A DNA stretch of 6,964 bases, from the NCBI GenBank assembly GCA_043760555.1, contig JAYUOW010000005.1:1-6964 (forward strand), written 5' to 3'. The stretch comes from JANMDR01 sp043760555 (GTDB taxonomy: Bacteria > Pseudomonadota > Gammaproteobacteria > Burkholderiales > Usitatibacteraceae). Of the stretch, positions 1 through 5,370 are shown one piece after another (within the stretch, counting starts at the first letter, position 1; each line of letters starts with the position of its first letter). Made by a program: the position numbers and the translations under genes. The notes under the pieces are model-generated. The model was not told the DNA's origin and ran no database searches. It saw nothing but the letters and a program-made list of their open reading frames with translations.

Positions 1-993
1 AAATTTGCGGTGCAAGACCGGCTAAACAAAGAGCAACTTGTGCTCATTAATTTTGGTGATAAAAGCACAAGCATTGATCGTTCAGGCCAACTTTTAATAG
101 CCACCCAGGTGGTCGAGCAATCGCTTGATGTGGATTTTGACGTGTTAATTACCGATTTAGCGCCAATTGATCGGGTGCTCCAACGTGCGGGCCGTTTGCA
201 GCGGCACGTGCGCGATGCGTTAGGCAATCGCCTAACAGGCGAGGGTGTGTGTGACGGGCGCGCGCCGCCCGTGCTTTGGGTGTTCGCGCCAGTATGGACT
301 ACGGAACCCAAAGCAGATTGGTACGGCGCTGTGTTTAAAAAAGGTCAGTACGTTTACCAACACCACGGGCAACTATGGCTAACCGCCAAGGTGCTGCAAA
401 ACAAGCAGTTCACCATGCCCGCCGACGCTCGCGAGTTAATAGAATCTGTGTTTTCAGAAACTGCCTCTTTACCAACAGCTTTAAGCAAAAACGCCGAACG
501 TGCAGACGGCAAGGAGATGGCCGACGCGAGTACTGCGCAGCAAAACACGTTGAAAATTGGTAATGGCTATAAGCGTGGTGATGTGGGTGATTGGTGGAGT
601 GATGCCAAAACACCTTCCCGGCTTGGTGAGGAAACTAACGAAGTTATGCTGGCAAAGTGGGTAGGTGGGCGTCTGCAACAGTGGGCGGATGGCGCTTGGG
701 CGTACAGCATGGTGAAGGTTGCAGCGCGGTTAATTAATGTCGTTGATGAGCCGTTGGATCCGCAACTGCAGACTGCATACAAATCTTTAAAGCAGACGCT
801 ACCGAGCGAAGGTAAATGGTGCGTGTTACTGGCACTATCACAACGTGCCGATGGTATGTGGGAAGGGCAAGCGCTGATGTCGGGAAACGAAAAGAACAGT
901 AAATCGGCCGAATCAAGGACTTGGCTATACGACGCTGATTTCGGGTTGCGAATGCGAGAAACAAGTGCTGATGAAACATCCCCAGCGAACTGA
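1..993 (+). CDS. cas3: CRISPR-associated helicase/nuclease Cas3, type I-E (3' part)
   Basis: This is the C-terminal 330 codons of Cas3; the frame is open from base 1, so the gene starts upstream and the GTG at 10 is not its start. Cas3 is recruited by target-bound Cascade, unwinds the DNA 3'-5' using ATP and degrades it with its HD nuclease. Visible here, numbering codons from base 1: the end of the second RecA domain with motif V (ATQVVEQSLDVDFD, about 34-47) and motif VI with arginine fingers (QRAGRLQRH, about 61-69), followed by the C-terminal accessory domain (YVYQHHGQLWLTA region). The HD domain, Walker A and DEAD-type box are outside the window, so completeness of the active sites cannot be judged. 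Its stop (TGA, 991-993) lies inside a CRISPR-repeat-like element read on the other strand, so the last codons of cas3 also encode that element. The family assignment is secure from the motifs and from the neighbouring cas8e. Confidence 0.96.
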   Translation, partial: KFAVQDRLNKEQLVLINFGDKSTSIDRSGQLLIATQVVEQSLDVDFDVLITDLAPIDRVLQRAGRLQRHVRDALGNRLTGEGVCDGRAPPVLWVFAPVWTTEPKADWYGAVFKKGQYVYQHHGQLWLTAKVLQNKQFTMPADARELIESVFSETASLPTALSKNAERADGKEMADASTAQQNTLKIGNGYKRGDVGDWWSDAKTPSRLGEETNEVMLAKWVGGRLQQWADGAWAYSMVKVAARLINVVDEPLDPQLQTAYKSLKQTLPSEGKWCVLLALSQRADGMWEGQALMSGNEKNSKSAESRTWLYDADFGLRMRETSADETSPAN

Positions 994-1000
994 GGAACAT
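973..1000 (-). repeat. Degenerate type I-E CRISPR repeat, copy 2, overlapping the cas3 stop
   Basis: On the minus strand it starts ATGTTCCTC and ends GGGGATGTTTC. It is more diverged than copy 1 in sequence but folds better: CCUCAG-UUCG-CUGGGG is a 6-bp stem (one U-G wobble) with a UUCG tetraloop, similar in shape to the canonical I-E repeat hairpin read by Cas6e. It begins exactly 60 nt after copy 1. It spans the last six sense codons of cas3 and its stop, so both functions constrain this sequence. Confidence 0.7.
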
Positions 1001-1032
1001 AACTGTGCAAAATACGCGAAAGACTACGCATA

Positions 1033-1060
1033 TGGTTTATCCCCAATTGAAGGGGAACAT
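1033..1060 (-). repeat. Degenerate type I-E CRISPR repeat, copy 1 (leader-proximal)
   Basis: On the minus strand it starts ATGTTCCCC and ends GGGGATAAACCA, closely resembling the E. coli I-E repeat at both ends (GTTCCCC ... GGGGATAAACCG). The central part differs: the G/C-rich inner stem is replaced by TTCAATT, leaving a stem of CCCC/GGGG (plus a flanking U-A pair) with a 7-nt loop. Cas6e cleavage after the stem would give the 5' handle AUAAACCA (1040-1033). Confidence 0.85.
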
Positions 1061-1116
1061 AGAGTGGAGCCACAACTTTTTGGAGGAGTTACGCAACACA
1101 GGCTTCTGGGCTGTGC

Positions 1117-1145
1117 ATCAAGATTTGGAGGTAAAGAAGCGTCAA
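1117..1145 (-). promoter_or_regulatory. Candidate promoter for the CreR-like RNA
   Basis: On the minus strand TTGACG (1145-1140, 5 of 6 to the -35 consensus) is followed after 17 bp by CTTGAT (1122-1117, 3 of 6 to the -10 consensus). Transcription would start near 1110, about 50 nt before the first pseudo-repeat. The -10 is weak, so this is a candidate only. It would be divergent from the cas8e promoter, with the two -35 elements only 5 bp apart. Confidence 0.35.
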
Positions 1146-1150
1146 ACCCA

Positions 1151-1179
1151 TTGCATGTTGCCTCACTCACGGATACAAT
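1151..1179 (+). promoter_or_regulatory. Likely sigma-70 promoter of the cas8e-cas1 operon
   Basis: TTGCAT (1151-1156) and TACAAT (1174-1179, 5 of 6 to the -10 consensus) are separated by an ideal 17 bp. The predicted transcription start is near 1186, some 40 bp before the cas8e start codon. The -35 is only a half match. The AAG PAM and protospacer-like site begin about 7 bp downstream of the predicted start, a position where bound Cascade would block the polymerase. Confidence 0.55.
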
Positions 1180-1192
1180 AGCACAAAAAATT

Positions 1193-1227
1193 AAGTATGC
1201 ATAGTCTTTAAATTTTTGAGGGCATAG
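1193..1227 (+). promoter_or_regulatory. Predicted Cascade target site (AAG PAM plus partial protospacer) upstream of cas8e
   Basis: AAG (1193-1195), the preferred type I-E interference PAM, is followed by TATGCATAGTCTTT (1196-1209). The pseudo-spacer starting at 1032 on the minus strand reads TATGCGTAGTCTTT. Positions 1-5 and 7-14 match and position 6 does not; in I-E Cascade every sixth guide base is flipped out and not read. From position 15 the similarity is random. A 32-nt protospacer would end at 1227, covering the GAGGG ribosome-binding site (1218-1222) and stopping one base before the cas8e ATG. Seed-only pairing is expected to allow binding and repression but not efficient Cas3 cleavage (family knowledge plus inference). 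Confidence 0.75.
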
Positions 1228-1228
1228 A

Positions 1229-2932
1229 ATGATAGAGCATAAGATGAGCTTACTCGAAGAAAAATGGTTGCCCGTCCGTCGTAAAAACGGTCAAATCGAT
1301 TGGATAGCGCCGTATCAAATTACCGAGCCAGATATTGTCGCGTTTGCCGCAAACCGCGCTGATTTTAACGGTGGTTTGGCACAGTTGATGATTGGATTGT
1401 TGCAAACTGCCGCACCCGTTAGTGATGAAAGTGGTTGGGAGGATTTGCTCGAAGCACCACCAAGCACCGAAACGTTGCAAGCGTGGTTTGCAACGCTATC
1501 CGACGCTTTCGCATTCGATGGCGATGGGGCGCACTTCATGCAGGACTTTAGTTTGACTGAGGGTGCGGCATGCACCATTGATGCGCTTCTCATAGACGCA
1601 GCGGGCAGTTCGGCAATCGATAAAAATACCGATCACTTCGTGAAGCGTGAAATCATAAAAGCAATGTGCCCGCATTGCGCGGCGACGGCACTATTTACGC
1701 TGCAAACCAATGCGCCTGCTGGCGGAGCAGGGCATCGTACCAGCCTTCGCGGTGGTGGACCACTCACTACATTGGTGATTGCGACGCCAACTGTCAGCTT
1801 GTGGCACGACCTTTGGTTGAACGTAAAGCCTCAAGCGCGGTTTTTAGAGCAAAGCGGAGACGTAAAGAAGATGGCGAAATATTTCACGTTTCCGTGGTTA
1901 GCTGAAATTAGCAAAATTCAAACGGCCGGTGGTGAAACGCAGCCAATGCAGGTACATCCACATCACGTTTTTTGGGCAATGCCACGCCGTATTCGGCTAG
2001 ACTTTAGCGGCCTACTTGCGGGCATTTGCGATGTGTGTAAGCGACCTTCGCCGCAGTTGATACAGTCTTACATAACCAAACCACAGGGGCTCAATTACAA
2101 AGGGGTTTGGCGACATCCCTTTTCGCCATATTATGAAACCAAGGAAGGCTGGTTGCCAGTGCATCCGCAACCGGGCGGCTTTAGCTATAAAAACTGGTTG
2201 AGCTGGGCAATTGGCAGCACACAGAGCAAGAAGAACGTACAAGCGGCTTCAGCAGTTACTTACGCGCAGGGCGAGCATCGTCAAAAATCGTACGCGCTTC
2301 GCTTATGGGTTTTTGGTTATGACATGGACAATATGAAAGCGCGCTGTTGGTATGAAACCACTTTTCCACTCTATAAGCTCGACGGTGCTAGTGTTAACAG
2401 TAAAAAGAGCTTTGCTTCCTTTGTGCAATCGCGAATTGAAGCGTCGGAACAAGCAGCTTATTACTTGCGTCAAGCAGTAAAGCAAGCTTGGTTTGGTGAT
2501 AGCGATTTAAGAGGCGATTTAAGTTTTGTGGACAAAGCATTTTGGGACGCAACTGAAAGCTATTTTTATGAGCAGATCAAGCAATTGTTGGCACACGCGC
2601 AATCACTGGCGGGCATTAAAAATGATGATGCTGCAGCAGAAATTGCGTTTAGTGAAGCATGGCTGACACGACTCAAGCAAACTGCGCTTCGATTATTTGA
2701 TATCGACATTGTTGGCGCGGGATCAATCGCGCAGCAAGACCCACGCCGTATTGCGGGCGCTTACAACGGGCTAAAACGAAATTTTAACGGGAACGCCATA
2801 AAAACAATTTTGGGTTTGCCGGTGACCGAAAAAACTGCAAAATCAGGCGGTAAAGCGAAAAAAGTTAAAGCAAATACTGCAACCGAATCAGCAGTAACGG
2901 ACGCATCTCCACTTTCTAAGGATGAAAAATGA
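1229..2932 (+). CDS. cas8e: Cascade large subunit Cas8e (CasA/Cse1)
   Basis: Cas8e recognises the PAM, helps melt the target DNA and recruits Cas3. The 567-residue protein opens with LLEEKWLPV, the typical family start, and carries two CxxC pairs, C147/C150 (CPHC) and C267/C270 (CDVC), corresponding to the four zinc-binding cysteines of E. coli CasA. Other landmarks are the glycine-rich stretch around 164-178 ending RGGGP and the HPHHVFWAMPRRIRLDF motif (243-259), followed by the WRHPFSPYY segment. The ATG at 1229 is preferred because GAGGG (1218-1222) lies 6 bp upstream; ATG 1244 would give MSLLEEKW, closer to the E. coli start, but lacks a clear ribosome site. The protein is about 65 residues longer than E. 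coli CasA (502). Part of the excess is a Lys/Ala/Thr-rich, probably disordered tail (about 531-567). Its stop overlaps the cas11 start by 4 bp (ATGA), indicating translational coupling. Confidence 0.97.
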   Translation: MIEHKMSLLEEKWLPVRRKNGQIDWIAPYQITEPDIVAFAANRADFNGGLAQLMIGLLQTAAPVSDESGWEDLLEAPPSTETLQAWFATLSDAFAFDGDGAHFMQDFSLTEGAACTIDALLIDAAGSSAIDKNTDHFVKREIIKAMCPHCAATALFTLQTNAPAGGAGHRTSLRGGGPLTTLVIATPTVSLWHDLWLNVKPQARFLEQSGDVKKMAKYFTFPWLAEISKIQTAGGETQPMQVHPHHVFWAMPRRIRLDFSGLLAGICDVCKRPSPQLIQSYITKPQGLNYKGVWRHPFSPYYETKEGWLPVHPQPGGFSYKNWLSWAIGSTQSKKNVQAASAVTYAQGEHRQKSYALRLWVFGYDMDNMKARCWYETTFPLYKLDGASVNSKKSFASFVQSRIEASEQAAYYLRQAVKQAWFGDSDLRGDLSFVDKAFWDATESYFYEQIKQLLAHAQSLAGIKNDDAAAEIAFSEAWLTRLKQTALRLFDIDIVGAGSIAQQDPRRIAGAYNGLKRNFNGNAIKTILGLPVTEKTAKSGGKAKKVKANTATESAVTDASPLSKDEK

Positions 2933-3462
2933 TGGAAACAGGAATTAGCTTTTCGGCAGAAAGCCATACTGGAAAAATGCTGGAGGCATGGTGGCAGGGG
3001 TTGCAAGATAGGCCAGGCTTTAAAGGCGACAAAGCCACGCGGGCCGTACTACGGCGGTGTGCAACGATTACTGATGTTTCCTTAAGCGATGCGTACCAAC
3101 AGTTTTATCGCTACATGCTTGCAACCAACGCTTGGAAACCGGATACCCACGCTGTGCAAAACGACAAATTAGCCGCCATCGCTGGCCTACTTTCCCATGT
3201 TGAAAAACAGGACGCGCTGCCACTTTCCGTGAAAATGTCTGAATTGAGCGGTGATAAACCGCTGGTGTCTGAGTTACGTTTTCGCAGTATCTTGAAAGTT
3301 GACACTACCGACGACTTGTATGTAGCTTTACGTCGAGTTTTACCGATGATTGACCATCAGGCAAATATTCTGCAGCTTGCAGAAAGCGTTTTCTACTGGA
3401 ACGACACTACAAAAAAGAAATGGGCTTATAGCTATCGCTGGCCAACCAAAACTTCGATCTAA
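2929..3462 (+). CDS. cas11: Cascade small subunit Cas11 (CasB/Cse2)
   Basis: Cse2 forms the dimer in the belly of Cascade that stabilises the R-loop and contacts the displaced strand. The 177-residue length fits the family (E. coli CasB is 160), as does its position between cas8e and cas7. Family-like sequence features are an early W-W segment (AWWQGLQDRPGFKGDKATRA), a basic patch (AVLRRC), and the C-terminal stretch with SVFYWND followed by KKKWAYSYRWP. Small subunits are poorly conserved, so context carries part of the call. Two in-frame ATGs (2929 and 2932) both fit the AAGGA at 2918-2922, with 6 or 9 bp spacing; 2929 gives the ATGA overlap with cas8e. Confidence 0.92.
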   Translation: MMETGISFSAESHTGKMLEAWWQGLQDRPGFKGDKATRAVLRRCATITDVSLSDAYQQFYRYMLATNAWKPDTHAVQNDKLAAIAGLLSHVEKQDALPLSVKMSELSGDKPLVSELRFRSILKVDTTDDLYVALRRVLPMIDHQANILQLAESVFYWNDTTKKKWAYSYRWPTKTSI

Positions 3463-3503
3463 ATTCTGATTTTCCAAACTATTTAATTACTAAAGGAAAT
3501 TTT

Positions 3504-4553
3504 ATGTCTCGCTTTATCCAATTGCATGTTCTAACCAGCTACCCACCTTCTAATTTAAATCGTGACGACACCGGACGGCCTAAAACAGCGGTGGTAGGTG
3601 ACTGCACGCGGTTACGTGTTTCGTCGCAAAGCTTAAAACGCGCTTGGCGCACTTCAGATATTTTCGAAACAACACTTAAAGGCCATATTGGAACGCGCAC
3701 TAAGGAAATGGGCGTGGGTGTTTATCAGGCGCTGCTAAAAGGTGGTGCAAACGAAAAAAATGCACGAGATTGGGCGAAGTTAATTGCGAGCCAGTTTGGC
3801 AAACTAAAAACGAAAACCGACAAAAATGAAGACCTTCAAGTGGAGCAATTGATCCACTTTACGCCAGAAGAAGAGACAGCCATTCATGAATTGGTCGCAA
3901 AATTAGCCAAGGGTGGCGAAGCACCAACAGAGGATGAGTTGAAACTGCTGCGCAAGCAACACACTGCGGTGGACGTCGCCATGTTTGGGCGCATGCTTGC
4001 ATCCTCACCTGCATACAACACCGAAGCAGCTGTGCAGGTGGCGCACGCTATCACCGTGCACAAAGCTGCGGTCGAGGACGACTATTTTATCGCAGTCGAT
4101 GATCTTAATAATGGCGAAGAAGACAAAGGTGCAGCGCACATAGGCGAAGCAGGCTTTGGGGCAGGCGTGTTTTATCTTTATATCTGCATCAACCGCGAAC
4201 TACTGCAGCAAAACCTCGGCGGAGACGCAGCGCTTACCAAACTAGCCTTAGAAGCATTGCTTCACGCCGTCGCAAAAGTATCGCCCACGGGTAAGCAAAA
4301 TAGTTTTGCTTCACGCGCTTATGCGGGCTACTTGATGGCTGAGAAGGGTGATCAACAGCCGCGCACTCTAGCGCAAGCCTTTTTGAAACCTGTAAAAGAC
4401 CAAGATACGCTGGGCGTTGCAATTAAAGAAATTACTAAGCGCCGCGATAACTTTAATGCTGTGTATGGCGATTGCTCCGACACGACTAAAGAACTTAACG
4501 TGGAAGCAGGCACCGGCACCTTAGCCGAAATAGCTAAATTTATTGTGGAATAG
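3504..4553 (+). CDS. cas7: Cascade backbone subunit Cas7 (CasC/Cse4)
   Basis: Six copies of this RAMP protein form the helical backbone that coats the crRNA spacer; a thumb from each copy flips out every sixth guide base. At 349 residues it is close to E. coli CasC (363). The strongly conserved N-terminal signature NLNRDDTGRPKTAVVGD (17-33) and RVSSQSLKRAW (38-48) are intact, as is the later SPTGKQNSFASRAYAGY segment. It starts with ATG 3504, 6 bp after AAAGGA (3492-3497). The 41-bp AT-rich gap from cas11 is the largest inside the operon. I see no convincing promoter or terminator there; the good ribosome site may simply support the high Cas7 stoichiometry. Its stop is 2 bp before the cas5 ATG. 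Confidence 0.98.
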   Translation: MSRFIQLHVLTSYPPSNLNRDDTGRPKTAVVGDCTRLRVSSQSLKRAWRTSDIFETTLKGHIGTRTKEMGVGVYQALLKGGANEKNARDWAKLIASQFGKLKTKTDKNEDLQVEQLIHFTPEEETAIHELVAKLAKGGEAPTEDELKLLRKQHTAVDVAMFGRMLASSPAYNTEAAVQVAHAITVHKAAVEDDYFIAVDDLNNGEEDKGAAHIGEAGFGAGVFYLYICINRELLQQNLGGDAALTKLALEALLHAVAKVSPTGKQNSFASRAYAGYLMAEKGDQQPRTLAQAFLKPVKDQDTLGVAIKEITKRRDNFNAVYGDCSDTTKELNVEAGTGTLAEIAKFIVE

Positions 4554-4555
4554 GC

Positions 4556-5368
4556 ATGATGGAAACGCTTATTTTTCAACTACACGCGCCGCTCGCATCT
4601 TGGGGAGAAACGGCAGTAGGTGAATATCGACCCAGTGCCGAATACCCGAGCCAATCTGCTATTCAGGGATTGCTCGGCGCAGCCCTCGGTATTAACCGTG
4701 ATGACGACGCTGCGCAAGTGGCACTACGCGCTAGCTACTGCATGGCTGTGGGTGTATTGAGCCAAGGGCGACTTTTGCGCGACTATCACACGGCACAAGT
4801 ACCAAGCCGAAGTGATTTAAAAAAGCGGCCTAAAGCCACTAGGCGCGATGAGTTATCCCTGCCCAAATACGAGTTGAACACCATTTTATCAACCCGTGAT
4901 TATCGACAAGATTCGGCGGCGTTAATTGCTATACAAGCAAAGGCTGGCGCTAGCTATTCGTTAATTGCACTAGCCAATGCGCTAAAAATACCTAAGTACG
5001 TGCTCTATTTAGGACGTAAATCGTGCCCAATGGCACGGCAATTGGGCACGATTTACGTGCTCTATTTAGGACGTAAATCGTGCCCAATTGCCGTGCCATT
5101 GCATCCGTGTATAGAGCTGGAGAGTGCCGTAAATAGGGCGTTTTCAGACTATTTGTTGAAGATAAATTTACTGTGGGAATCTAAAAGTCTCAAGGTTGAC
5201 GAGCCTCGTCACAAAGTCCAAAAAATTGCGTGGGGAGATGATTTTCCGGCTGATGCAATTGGTGTGCAAAGTGATTTGAACGTAATTCGTAAAGATCAAG
5301 TGATAACGCGCCAAGGTTGGCAGTTTGCTGATCGTCGCGAACATATTGCAATACTGGCGAAGGAATAA
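4556..5368 (+). CDS. cas5: Cascade subunit Cas5 (CasD/Cas5e) with in-frame 19-residue duplication
   Basis: Cas5e caps the Cascade backbone and binds the crRNA 5' handle. The N-terminus has the family signature APLASWG followed by EYRPSAEYPSQSAIQGLLGAALGI, then the conserved LLRDYHT and STRDYRQD motifs. The conserved YLGRKSCP strand and turn near the middle is present twice: YVLYLGRKSCP begins at residue 148 and again at 167. The second copy continues IAVPLHP as expected; the first runs into MARQLGTI, which is encoded by an inverted copy of the following DNA. Removing 57 bp restores a normal protein of 251 residues, so the 270-residue form is an ancestral Cas5e with a 19-residue insertion. The frame is kept, but whether the protein still works is unknown. 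ATG 4556 and 4559 are both possible starts. cas5 lies 2 bp from each neighbouring gene. Confidence 0.95.
   Translation: MMETLIFQLHAPLASWGETAVGEYRPSAEYPSQSAIQGLLGAALGINRDDDAAQVALRASYCMAVGVLSQGRLLRDYHTAQVPSRSDLKKRPKATRRDELSLPKYELNTILSTRDYRQDSAALIAIQAKAGASYSLIALANALKIPKYVLYLGRKSCPMARQLGTIYVLYLGRKSCPIAVPLHPCIELESAVNRAFSDYLLKINLLWESKSLKVDEPRHKVQKIAWGDDFPADAIGVQSDLNVIRKDQVITRQGWQFADRREHIAILAKE
4997..5101 (+). repeat. Direct and inverted repeat cluster within cas5 (template-switch insertion)
   Basis: A 35-bp segment at 4997-5031 recurs identically at 5054-5088, 57 bp downstream. Between them lies an inverted copy, so that 5028-5058 and 5071-5101 are perfect 31-bp inverted repeats around a 12-nt loop (5059-5070), and 5014-5031 pairs with 5041-5058 (18 bp, 9-nt loop). 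The inverted copy starts at CAAT (5028-5031) and ends at TACGT (5054-5058). Both words also occur in the ancestral forward strand and serve as microhomologies for switching to the opposite strand and back. No transposase or mobile-element ends are present. Confidence 0.95.
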
Positions 5369-5370
5369 AA

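Larger units (their letters stand above)
973..1060 (-). ncRNA. Putative CreR-like Cas-regulating RNA (pseudo repeat-spacer-repeat)
   Basis: Read on the minus strand from 1060 to 973 this is repeat-like (28 nt), spacer-like (32 nt, 1032-1001), repeat-like (28 nt): exactly the dimensions of one type I-E repeat-spacer-repeat unit. The upstream repeat ends with GGGG then AUAAACCA, which matches the 8-nt 5' handle left by Cas6e (AUAAACCG in E. coli) except for its last base. The pseudo-spacer begins TATGCGTAGTCTTT; 13 of these 14 bases occur next to an AAG PAM just upstream of cas8e, and the match then falls to chance level (about 6 of 18). Small crRNA-like RNAs with degenerate repeats that guide Cas effectors to their own cas promoter are established as CreR in several CRISPR types. 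That this locus works the same way is my inference. It would be processed by Cas6e, loaded on Cascade and repress cas8e-cas11-cas7-cas5-cas6e-cas1 without DNA cleavage. Confidence 0.8.
994..1228. other. cas3-cas8e intergenic regulatory region
   Basis: This 235-bp interval is the only sizeable non-coding stretch in the window. It holds, from left to right, a pseudo CRISPR unit read on the minus strand (973-1060, starting inside cas3), a possible minus-strand promoter (about 1117-1145), a likely plus-strand promoter for cas8e (1151-1179), and a PAM-plus-protospacer-like site (1193-1227) that ends at the cas8e Shine-Dalgarno sequence and start. In E. coli the cas3-casA interval also carries the Cascade operon promoter (known of the family). 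A 58-codon open frame (GTG 1005 to TAG 1181) crosses the region, but I do not consider it established. Confidence 0.85.

Noticed and set aside
973..1060. A genuine, active CRISPR array
   Set aside because: There is only one repeat-spacer-repeat unit, the two repeats differ strongly from each other, and the spacer matches the adjacent cas promoter. A functional array would have near-identical repeats and is expected outside the window, beyond cas1-cas2.
567..1073. 168-codon minus-strand ORF opposite cas3
   Set aside because: It is a shadow of the cas3 coding frame, with serine/arginine-rich low-information sequence and no domain.
1097..1115. CACAG...CTGTG inverted repeat as a terminator or operator
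   Set aside because: The stem is only 5 bp with a 9-nt loop and no T-run, which is too weak to support a call.
1089..1118. Nine-codon minus-strand mini-ORF upstream of the pseudo-repeats, considered as a CreT-like RNA toxin
   Set aside because: CreT toxins rely on a Shine-Dalgarno and rare tandem codons such as AGA or AUA. This frame has no Shine-Dalgarno and ordinary codons, so I see a regulator (CreR) and not a toxin-antitoxin (CreTA) arrangement.
965..1204. 79-codon plus-strand ORF overlapping the end of cas3
   Set aside because: It overlaps cas3 out of frame, has no clear ribosome site, has no recognisable domain, and runs through the pseudo-repeats and the cas8e promoter. It is best explained as chance.
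3463..3503. Internal promoter or terminator between cas11 and cas7
   Set aside because: The gap is AT-rich, but no properly spaced -35/-10 pair or hairpin with a T-run is seen; only the cas7 ribosome site is supported.
4997..5101. Insertion sequence, MITE or CRISPR repeats within cas5
   Set aside because: The inserted bases are entirely copies (direct and inverted) of the local cas5 sequence, with no foreign DNA or target-site duplication pattern typical of an element.
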